A stretch of 8,299 bases of DNA from an uncultured Oscillospiraceae bacterium (GTDB taxonomy: Bacteria; Bacillota; Clostridia; Oscillospirales; Acutalibacteraceae), in the NCBI GenBank assembly GCA_900555805.1, contig USMJ01000040.1:1-8299 (forward strand). Reading direction: 5' to 3'. Shown here one piece after another: positions 1-5,066 of the stretch; the stretch's first letter is position 1; every line of letters begins with the position of its first letter. Under the pieces are notes generated by a model. The model was not told the origin of the DNA. It did not search any database and worked only from the letters and a program-made list of their open reading frames with translations. The position numbers and the translations under genes were made by a program.

Positions 1-314
1 CGGCTTGGGATAACAAGGGCGATATAGTCGTCGGGAACGACGTATGGATAGGCTATGAAGCCGTCATTCTTTCGGGTGTAACAATAGGCGACGGAGCTGT
101 CATAGGCGCAAGAGCCGTTGTCACGAAAGATGTTCCGCCTTATACCGTTGTCGGCGGAGTTCCGGCAAGACCGATAAAGAAACGCTTTGACGATGAGACG
201 ATAGCTAAGCTTCAAAAGCTTAGTTGGTGGGATTGGGACAAGGATAAAATCAACCGAAACATTCACAATATTCAAAGCGGCGATATTGACGCCCTGGAGA
301 AAAATATTACATAA
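1..314 (+). CDS. Xenobiotic acetyltransferase, Vat/CatB-like left-handed beta-helix family (3' part only)
   Basis: The coding frame is open from base 3 and ends at TAA 312-314, giving 103 residues of the C-terminal part; the start and roughly the first half lie outside the window. The visible part has the imperfect hexapeptide repeats of a left-handed beta-helix acyltransferase (GNDVWIG, then [15 protein letters not shown]), followed by the family signature [22 protein letters not shown] and the C-terminal helix with [13 protein letters not shown]. This arrangement is typical of the acetyl-CoA-dependent Vat (streptogramin A) and CatB (chloramphenicol) O-acetyltransferases, which act as cytoplasmic trimers and are usually a little over 200 residues. 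The catalytic histidine of the family should lie upstream of the window edge, so activity cannot be judged. Many chromosomal relatives are not resistance enzymes, so a resistance role is unproven. The hydrolase at 341 follows after 26 bases on the same strand and may be co-transcribed. Confidence 0.85.
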   Translation, partial: AWDNKGDIVVGNDVWIGYEAVILSGVTIGDGAVIGARAVVTKDVPPYTVVGGVPARPIKKRFDDETIAKLQKLSWWDWDKDKINRNIHNIQSGDIDALEKNIT

Positions 315-340
315 ATTTTTAACTTTAAGAGAGGTATAAA

Positions 341-934
341 ATGAAAAAAACAGTAATCTACATACACGGAAAAGGCGGAAACGCCGACGAAGCGGAGCAT
401 TATAAGCCGCTTTTCTCGGACTGTGAGGTCGTCGGTTTCGACTATCGGTCTCAGACCCCATGGGAGGCGAAAGACGAATTCAAGCGCTTTTTCGGCTCGT
501 TCGGCGGCCGCGTCACACTCGTCGCCAACAGCATCGGCGCGTTTTTCGCCATGAACTCACTTTCCGAAGACGAAGTCGGCGAGGCGTTCTTCATCTCGCC
601 GATCGTCGACATGGAAAAGCTGATCCGCGACATGATGAAGTGGGCGGGCGTTTACGAAGACGAGCTGCGTGCCCGAAAAGAGATCCCGACCGACTTCGGC
701 GAAAACTTGTCGTGGGAATACCTTTGTTATGTACGCCGACATCCTGTCGAATGGAAAGTTCCGACTCGGATTTTATACGGCGAGCGCGACCGCCTGACGG
801 ATATAGCGACAATGACAGCGTTTTCCGAAAGAATAAACGCTCCGCTGACCGTCATGAAGGGCGGAGAGCATTGGTTTCATACAGAGGAACAGATGAAATT
901 TCTTGACGTATGGATAAAGAATGCGCTTAAATAA
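341..934 (+). CDS. Small alpha/beta hydrolase
   Basis: This 197-residue protein is probably cytoplasmic; no signal peptide is visible. It begins with a beta strand running into the oxyanion-type motif HGKGG (residues 9-13). The likely nucleophile elbow is A-N-S64-I-G-A, so Ser64 would be the nucleophile, and the usual first glycine of GxSxG is replaced by Asn63. The acid is probably Asp150 in YGERDRL and the base His177 in GGEHWFH, completing a Ser-Asp-His triad in the normal order. The length is short for the superfamily and leaves only a small cap (about residues 90-135). Relatives include small esterases and proteins of the YdeN/RBBP9 kind; the substrate cannot be read from the sequence. 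The start is supported by AAGAGAGG at 327-334, six bases before the ATG. It lies 26 bases behind the acetyltransferase, so the two may share a transcript, and a terminator follows directly. Confidence 0.82.
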   Translation: MKKTVIYIHGKGGNADEAEHYKPLFSDCEVVGFDYRSQTPWEAKDEFKRFFGSFGGRVTLVANSIGAFFAMNSLSEDEVGEAFFISPIVDMEKLIRDMMKWAGVYEDELRARKEIPTDFGENLSWEYLCYVRRHPVEWKVPTRILYGERDRLTDIATMTAFSERINAPLTVMKGGEHWFHTEEQMKFLDVWIKNALK

Positions 935-944
935 TGTGAGCTAT

Positions 945-988
945 AAAAAACACTGCGGAGAGAAATTTTCTTACCGCAGTGTTCTTTT
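945..988. terminator. Bidirectional intrinsic terminator between convergent genes
   Basis: A perfect 10-bp stem (949-958 with 974-983) encloses a 15-base loop. On the minus strand the stem runs into six or more T (bases 950-945), a strong terminator for pnuC. On the plus strand it is followed by CTTTTG, a weaker tail serving the hydrolase gene. It lies between the two convergent stop codons at 934 and 992. Confidence 0.88.
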
Positions 989-991
989 GTG

Positions 992-1675
992 TTATTCGGC
1001 TTGGCGCTTCTTCATCCTCTGCCGGTTTATAAAGCCGTAAATATCATTGAACAGGAACGCAACGAAACATACAACAACAGAAACATATTTCCTGTCGCAC
1101 ATACTTGCGAGTACCCATAAAACGATTAAGACGACATCGTTGGCGGCGTAGGCGAGAGCGAAGTATGGGCTTCTGCAAAAGGTGAGATAGACCGTGAGAA
1201 AACTCGTCGTGACGGATATGGTGCTCGGTATGATGTTAGCGGTGTTGAAATGATCCAAAATAAAGTAGAACACGGCGGTGACGGCTAAAGCCAGAGCCCA
1301 CATTAAGACGTTTTCCCTGCGGCTGACAGAGTTGACCTTGACCTCAGATTTGTTGCCTTTATACGGATTTCTAAGCCACGAAATCAGGGCGAAGACAGCC
1401 ATAGGCATAGTCATTCCGAGATAGGTTATCATCTCGCCGTAGTAGCTGAAAGTATATGATATGATTCCGTAAAGCAAGCTGAAAATTATCATAAGAACCT
1501 GCCCGAACGGATTGCCTTTGGCGTTGAAAATAAGCGAGGTGACGCCTATGAGTGACGCCGACAGTGAGAGATAGTTTTCTCCGTCAAAGGCAAAGAACGA
1601 AACAAGTATCAGCGCGACCGAAGAACACCAAAGCGCGATTTCGAACTTTGAAAAGTATTTAAGCGGATTTTTCAT
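992..1675 (-). CDS. pnuC: PnuC-family vitamin-precursor transporter (nicotinamide riboside type)
   Basis: This 227-residue integral membrane protein has about seven or eight hydrophobic segments (roughly residues 13-30, 36-50, 57-76, 82-100, 123-141, 149-166, 171-190 and 198-216). Family landmarks include GNPFGQ (54-59), LLYGIISY (67-74), YYGEM (78-82), SWLRNPYKG (99-107), AANDVVLIVLW (177-187) and the C-terminal FNDIYGFINRQRM (209-221). PnuC carriers move unphosphorylated nicotinamide riboside across the cytoplasmic membrane by facilitated diffusion, with intracellular phosphorylation trapping it for NAD synthesis. Close paralogues carry thiamine (PnuT) or riboflavin (PnuX). I see no TPP or FMN riboswitch in the leader, so nicotinamide riboside is the default assignment, but the substrate is inferred. 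The start is supported by GGAGG at 1682-1686, six bases before the ATG. The gene has its own promoter, a terminator-like hairpin immediately before its ribosome binding site, and a terminator after the stop. No kinase gene is adjacent. Confidence 0.88.
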   Translation of the reverse strand: MKNPLKYFSKFEIALWCSSVALILVSFFAFDGENYLSLSASLIGVTSLIFNAKGNPFGQVLMIIFSLLYGIISYTFSYYGEMITYLGMTMPMAVFALISWLRNPYKGNKSEVKVNSVSRRENVLMWALALAVTAVFYFILDHFNTANIIPSTISVTTSFLTVYLTFCRSPYFALAYAANDVVLIVLWVLASMCDRKYVSVVVCFVAFLFNDIYGFINRQRMKKRQAE

Positions 1676-1782
1676 AATAAACCTCCAAAAAAATAAACAT
1701 CCGTTTACACATCTTCAATGACCTAACGATGTGTAAACGGATGCTTTATTCGCATCATACTACCCGGTGGCAGTTATATATT
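1676..1782 (-). promoter_or_regulatory. Structured 5' leader of pnuC, putative transcription attenuator
   Basis: The leader between the predicted transcription start (about 1782) and the pnuC ATG is about 107 bases. In transcript order it contains a small hairpin (1774-1769 with 1764-1759, six pairs including one G-U that forms only in minus-strand RNA), a second hairpin GATGC/GCATC (1756-1752 with 1744-1740), and the 16-bp terminator stem (1743-1728 with 1713-1698). The second hairpin and the terminator share bases 1740-1743, so they are mutually exclusive in their full form. This is the layout of an attenuator or small riboswitch. It does not match any riboswitch consensus I can recall, including TPP, FMN, preQ1 and the NAD+ classes, but I could not run covariance models. 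Ligand and mechanism are unknown. Confidence 0.5.
1687..1743 (-). terminator. Terminator-like hairpin inside the pnuC leader
   Basis: A perfect 16-bp inverted repeat (1698-1713 with 1728-1743) with a 14-base loop is followed on the minus strand by TTTATTTTTTT (1697-1687). A further A/T-rich arm (1692-1697 with 1745-1750) can extend the stem past a one-base bulge. The T-run ends at the base next to the pnuC GGAGG, so the hairpin would stop transcription just before the ribosome binding site. Because pnuC has a promoter upstream of it (1789-1817), the hairpin is an attenuator candidate rather than the end of another gene. It could alternatively be a two-fold symmetric operator for a nicotinate-responsive repressor. 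Confidence 0.75.
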
Positions 1783-1788
1783 GTCGGT

Positions 1789-1817
1789 ATTATAGCATTT
1801 GCCGCCGAGTATGTCAA
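1789..1817 (-). promoter_or_regulatory. Vegetative promoter of pnuC
   Basis: Read on the minus strand, a perfect -35 TTGACA (1817-1812) and a perfect -10 TATAAT (1794-1789) are separated by exactly 17 bases. The start is predicted near 1782. This is a full consensus housekeeping promoter, which fits a gene whose control is exerted later, in the leader. Confidence 0.9.
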
Positions 1818-1840
1818 GCCGTAATTAACTCTCGTGAGCA

Positions 1841-1879
1841 AATAAAACAACGCCGCAACACATAGGTCGTGCTGCGGCG
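1841..1879 (-). terminator. Terminator of the SDR-flavin reductase operon
   Basis: An 11-bp stem (1851-1861 with 1869-1879, one G-U pair in minus-strand RNA) and a 7-base loop are followed on the minus strand by TTGTTTTATTT. It lies about 20 bases beyond the reductase stop codon and before the pnuC promoter, so it separates the two transcription units. Confidence 0.87.
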
Positions 1880-1898
1880 CCGCAATTAAATCTTAATG

Positions 1899-3989
1899 TC
1901 ATTCACCCAGAACTTCGTCAATAAGCCTTGTCGCCGCATAGTATGCGCCCTTTGTTGCGTCGGCGATTTTGCCTATCTTCACGCAGTCGCCGATTGATAT
2001 CGGGTGCATTCCCGCTTCGGTCAGCTCTTTGGCTATGCCGTTCTCGGGCCTTGAGCCGAGTGAAAGAACGACCGCGTCGCAGTCGATTTTTGTCTCGCTG
2101 CCCGTGTCGACGTTTTCTGTCCTGATATATCCGTTGCCGATTTCGCTGAGCTTTTCGCCCGTCATGAACTTAACGCCGTCTTTCTCAAGCTTCGGGAGAA
2201 TGTCGTCCTTATGCTGCATCCATGTTCCGGGTGCGATCTCCTTTGCCATTTCGACTATAGTGACCTTGTTGCCGTCCTCGGCGAGAGCCTGAGCTGTTTC
2301 AAGTCCCGTCATGCCTGAGCCGATGAGGGCGATATTCTTGCCCTTGAGCTTCGCTTTGCCCGTGAGAACGTCCTCGAATGTGTACACGGAAGTTTCATCG
2401 TAATTTCCGCCGAAGTGCGGCTTGATCGGGTTTGCGCCTGTCGTGCAAATGACTGCCGCGGGACGGAAAGCCATAATATTTTCGGCGGTTGCCCGCGTAC
2501 CGAGTTTTATTTTAACGCCGTCAATTTCGCATTGTTTGACCATGTCTTCGATAGCCCAAGCTGTTTTAGCCTTTTCGGGAGGAGCGGCGGCGAGGATGAG
2601 CTGACCGCCGGGTTTGTCGTTCTTTTCAAAGACGGTGACGTCAAATCCGCGCTCGGCGAGAATGTATGCGCAGGTGAGACCGCCCGGACCTGCGCCGATG
2701 ACGGCGACCCTTCTGCCGTTGCCGTTTTTGTTGAGCTTTTCGCCCTCTCGGCCGATGAACGGATTGAGCGAGCATTCGCCGTGAGAGCCGATATAAGCGT
2801 TGTTCTGCATCGACTCAATACAGTTGAGACAGCAGATGCATCGCCTGATGTTTCCGCCGTTTATCGCCTTGTCAGCCCAGTGAGGATCGGCTATCTGCGG
2901 TCTGCCGAGACAGACGAAATCCTGATCGCCCTCTTCAAGCTGTTTTTCCGCCTGTTCGGGCGAGCGGATAAGATTAGCCGCAAGAACGGGTACGGAAACA
3001 GCGTCTTTTATCGCTTTCGCCATATATTTGCGCCAGCCGGGCTCGAACGAGACAGGCTCAAGCCAGTAGTTGAAGGTATCATAACCCGCCGAAGAAACAT
3101 CTATCGCGTCAACGCCGTTTTCTTCCAAAATTTTAGCGATCTTTACGCCGTCCTCAAGCGTGTAACCCTTCCCGGGCTGACCTATCATGGCGTAGCATTC
3201 GTCCGCCGAAAGTCTGACGACAAGCGGAAAATCGCCGCCGCATTCAGCCCTTATGCCGTGAATGATGTTGAGAATAAATCTCATGCGGTTTTCGAGGCTT
3301 CCGCCGTATTCGTCGGTTCTTTGGTTCGTGACGGGGCTTAAAAACTGCTGAAGAAGATAGCCGTGAGCGCAGTGAAGCTCAACGCCGTCACAGCCGGCTT
3401 TTTTGACTCTTACCGCTCCGTCGATGAACTGTCTTTCGAGCTGTTTTATCTCTCTGACCGAGAGCGCTCTGACGTGTCCTCTGGAGAAATAAGCCGGGTC
3501 GCATGCCGAGGGCGAGACCGAGGGCGGAACGATGTCATTTTCTATGAGGTACGCGCCGACTGTCGGCGTGATTTTATATAACAGCTTCGAATAAAGTCCC
3601 TTCGTCATCTTCTCGAGCTTGATGCTCAGCGGAACGGTTCCGACGAGCAGACCGACATTCTGTCTTCCCGGGTGATGAAGCTGAACGAATATCTTCGCTC
3701 CGTGCTTATGAATCCTTCTCGCAAGCTCCGACAGCGGTTTGATATGATAATCGTGGCTGACGGCGAGCTGAGCGAAAGCCGCCGAACCCGTCAGATCGTT
3801 GACTCTCGTTATCTCGGTCATGATAAGACCCGCGCCGCCTTTGGCTCTTTCTTCATAGTAGTCCATAAGCTGTTCGGTCGGCGTTCCGTCAAGGTTCGCA
3901 AATCCCATCAGCATCGGCGGCATAACTATTCTGTTTTTTATCTCACAGCTGCCTATTTTCATCGGCGAGTTTAACATTTTATAGCTCAT
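1899..3989 (-). CDS. NADH:flavin oxidoreductase / 2-enoate reductase family protein (FMN, 4Fe-4S, FAD)
   Basis: This 696-residue protein has the full three-part layout of 2,4-dienoyl-CoA reductase, clostridial enoate reductase and the BaiCD/BaiH bile-acid reductases. Residues 1-375 form an old-yellow-enzyme TIM barrel for FMN, with QLHHPGRQ (103-110), the ELHCAHGYLLQQFLSP segment (204-219; Tyr211 and His206/His209 near the active site), and the TNQRTDEYGGSLENRMRF motif (221-238). A cysteine cluster follows (C384, C387, C390 and C406, with an extra C386), expected to bind one 4Fe-4S cluster. Residues 427-460 hold an FAD dinucleotide fold (VAVIGAGPGG) and 552-581 an NAD(P)H fold (IALIGSGMTG). 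SIGDCVKIGK (665-674) ends the FAD module. Electrons should pass NADH to FAD to 4Fe-4S to FMN to an activated C=C bond in the cytoplasm. The ATG has AAGGAG eight bases upstream, overlapping the SDR stop. The substrate is not identifiable; steroids, bile acids, flavonoids and enoates are used by relatives. Confidence 0.9.
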   Translation of the reverse strand: MSYKMLNSPMKIGSCEIKNRIVMPPMLMGFANLDGTPTEQLMDYYEERAKGGAGLIMTEITRVNDLTGSAAFAQLAVSHDYHIKPLSELARRIHKHGAKIFVQLHHPGRQNVGLLVGTVPLSIKLEKMTKGLYSKLLYKITPTVGAYLIENDIVPPSVSPSACDPAYFSRGHVRALSVREIKQLERQFIDGAVRVKKAGCDGVELHCAHGYLLQQFLSPVTNQRTDEYGGSLENRMRFILNIIHGIRAECGGDFPLVVRLSADECYAMIGQPGKGYTLEDGVKIAKILEENGVDAIDVSSAGYDTFNYWLEPVSFEPGWRKYMAKAIKDAVSVPVLAANLIRSPEQAEKQLEEGDQDFVCLGRPQIADPHWADKAINGGNIRRCICCLNCIESMQNNAYIGSHGECSLNPFIGREGEKLNKNGNGRRVAVIGAGPGGLTCAYILAERGFDVTVFEKNDKPGGQLILAAAPPEKAKTAWAIEDMVKQCEIDGVKIKLGTRATAENIMAFRPAAVICTTGANPIKPHFGGNYDETSVYTFEDVLTGKAKLKGKNIALIGSGMTGLETAQALAEDGNKVTIVEMAKEIAPGTWMQHKDDILPKLEKDGVKFMTGEKLSEIGNGYIRTENVDTGSETKIDCDAVVLSLGSRPENGIAKELTEAGMHPISIGDCVKIGKIADATKGAYYAATRLIDEVLGE

Positions 3990-4001
3990 GTTGTTTTCTC
4001 C

Positions 4002-4811
4002 TTATTTTTTAGATATGATCTTTTCCGAAGTCAGGCTTGCTATGTTCTTCTTGAACTCCTTGAACTTCTGCTTTTCGAAAGCCCAATATGCCGTCCTGAC
4101 AGGCGGAACGAACTTCATAAGCTGTTTGGCGAAAGAGAAGAGCATGCTCGGGCTGACTTCTTTCTTGCCCTTTTCTATGCCCTCGACCATCTTTCTTGCG
4201 ACAAGGTCGGGCTGCTGAACGGGAAACGGCTTCTTGAAGTCGACCTTGTTGTTGGCGGTGACGAAGAAGTTCGTGTTCGTCGCTATCGGATAAAGGCAGG
4301 TAAGCTGAATATTTGACGGAAGCTCAAGTCTCAAGCCCTGCTGGAAGCCATGCATGGCGAACTTCGACGCCGAATATATCGTGTATCCGGGCATAGCCAT
4401 AGTTCCGATAGCGGAAACGGTTATAGCGTATATACCCTTTCTTCCGTTGAGATATTGGGCGTACTTTGAATATGAATAGATAGGGGAATAGACGTTCGTT
4501 TCGAACATGGCGGCGACTCTGTCCCAATCGACATAGTTGAATTCTTCATAATACGGATATCCTGCGTTGGCGTAGAATATGTCTATGAAATCGAACTCGC
4601 TTTCGGCTTTTTCGAAGATAGCGTCTACCGCTTCGGGCGTTGAAACATCCGTCTGCATCGGGATAACCTTGTCGGACGGAAACTCCGAGATTTTGTCAAT
4701 GTTCTTGTCGACGGCTAAAACTCTGTTGCCGTCTTTGACGAAGATCTTGAGAACCTCAAGACCGATACCGCTGTTACAGCCGGTAAGTACAATGTTTTTT
4801 CCTGTGATCAT
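4002..4811 (-). CDS. Short-chain dehydrogenase/reductase (classical SDR)
   Basis: This 269-residue cytoplasmic enzyme has the cofactor motif TGCNSGIG (residues 10-17) and the NAG motif (82-84). The catalytic tetrad is Asn106, Ser133, Tyr146 and Lys150, the last two within YSASK. Asp35 at the end of the second strand favours NAD(H) over NADP(H). The residues after the sixth strand read YPIATNT (174-180), with Ile where many SDRs have Gly. The C-terminal 60 residues are basic and variable. I place the start at 4811, not at the in-frame ATG 33 bases upstream at 4844: AAGGAG (4824-4819) sits seven bases before 4811, whereas 4844 has no ribosome site and lies inside the predicted -10 box. The stop is 12 bases before the flavin reductase ATG and overlaps its ribosome site, so the two are translationally linked. 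A hydroxysteroid or related alcohol dehydrogenase role is plausible but unproven. Confidence 0.88.
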   Translation of the reverse strand: MITGKNIVLTGCNSGIGLEVLKIFVKDGNRVLAVDKNIDKISEFPSDKVIPMQTDVSTPEAVDAIFEKAESEFDFIDIFYANAGYPYYEEFNYVDWDRVAAMFETNVYSPIYSYSKYAQYLNGRKGIYAITVSAIGTMAMPGYTIYSASKFAMHGFQQGLRLELPSNIQLTCLYPIATNTNFFVTANNKVDFKKPFPVQQPDLVARKMVEGIEKGKKEVSPSMLFSFAKQLMKFVPPVRTAYWAFEKQKFKEFKKNIASLTSEKIISKK

Positions 4812-4842
4812 ATAATTTCTCCTTGCGTTTAGGTTTGTTAAC

Positions 4843-4871
4843 ATTTTATCATAAACCGCCGCTTAAATCAA
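4843..4871 (-). promoter_or_regulatory. Promoter of the SDR-flavin reductase operon
   Basis: On the minus strand, TTGATT (4871-4866, four of six matches) and TAAAAT (4848-4843, five of six) are spaced 17 bases, and a TGA directly precedes the -10, giving an extended -10 motif. The start would fall near 4836, leaving a 25-base leader with the AAGGAG site before the ATG at 4811. Confidence 0.62.
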
Positions 4872-4919
4872 CAGATAACATATCCTATAGCAGGTTTAAA
4901 ATTAAGGAAAACAATTTAA

Positions 4920-4944
4920 GGTACGAACACATTCTGTGCGTACC
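4920..4944. repeat. Inverted repeat 1 in the divergent control region
   Basis: GGTACG (4920-4925) and CGTACC (4939-4944) form a dyad, extended by three further pairs inside after one mismatch. Its nearer end lies about 50 bases upstream of the SDR -35 box, a position compatible with an activator or repressor site. It is not followed by a T-run on either strand, so a terminator is unlikely. Confidence 0.5.
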
Positions 4945-4970
4945 GAAAAACAACATCTCGGATTTCGGTA
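4941..4970. repeat. Inverted repeat 2, overlapping repeat 1
   Basis: TACCGAAA (4941-4948) and TTTCGGTA (4963-4970) form a perfect 8-bp dyad with 14 bases between the arms. Its left arm shares TACC (4941-4944) with repeat 1, so the two hairpins could not form fully at the same time. The function is unknown. Confidence 0.5.
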
Positions 4971-4976
4971 AAATTA

Positions 4977-5002
4977 AATAGGAAAAACACGATTTTCCTA
5001 TT
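4977..5002. repeat. Inverted repeat 3, overlapping the dinB -35 box
   Basis: AATAGGAAAA (4977-4986) and TTTTCCTATT (4993-5002) are a perfect 10-bp dyad with a 6-base centre. The right arm runs two bases into the -35 hexamer of the dinB promoter, so a protein bound here would probably affect dinB transcription. It is distinct in sequence from the LexA box downstream. Confidence 0.6.
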
Positions 5003-5029
5003 GACAACAGAGAGCGAATAGTGTATTAT
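5001..5029 (+). promoter_or_regulatory. Promoter of dinB
   Basis: A consensus -35 TTGACA (5001-5006), a 17-base spacer and the -10 TATTAT (5024-5029) predict a start near 5036, at the edge of the LexA box. Confidence 0.88.
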
Positions 5030-5035
5030 ATGTAG

Positions 5036-5049
5036 CGAACAAATGTTCT
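5036..5049. promoter_or_regulatory. LexA (DinR-type SOS) operator of dinB
   Basis: CGAACAAATGTTCT matches the Gram-positive SOS box CGAAC-N4-GTTCG at nine of the ten fixed positions; only the last base differs. It starts at the predicted dinB transcription start, so bound LexA would block initiation or early elongation. This implies DNA-damage induction of dinB. Confidence 0.87.
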
Positions 5050-5066
5050 TTAAAGAGGTGAACGAC

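Noticed and set aside
205..223. Perfect 8-bp inverted repeat CTAAGCTT / AAGCTTAG
   Set aside because: It lies within the acetyltransferase coding sequence and arises from two Lys-Leu codon pairs; there is no T-run and no regulatory context.
1698..1743. Terminator of the flavin reductase operon
   Set aside because: That operon already has a terminator at 1851-1879, and the pnuC promoter lies between the two, so this hairpin belongs to the pnuC leader.
2415..3341. Long open frame (308 codons) on the plus strand opposite the flavin reductase
   Set aside because: It is the antisense shadow of a gene with strong domain motifs, and its own translation shows no recognisable family or ribosome site.
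5025..5030. TATAAT on the minus strand, a possible LexA-controlled divergent promoter for the SDR operon
   Set aside because: It is the reverse reading of the A/T-rich dinB -10; no good -35 lies at the right distance, and a better promoter sits at 4843-4871.
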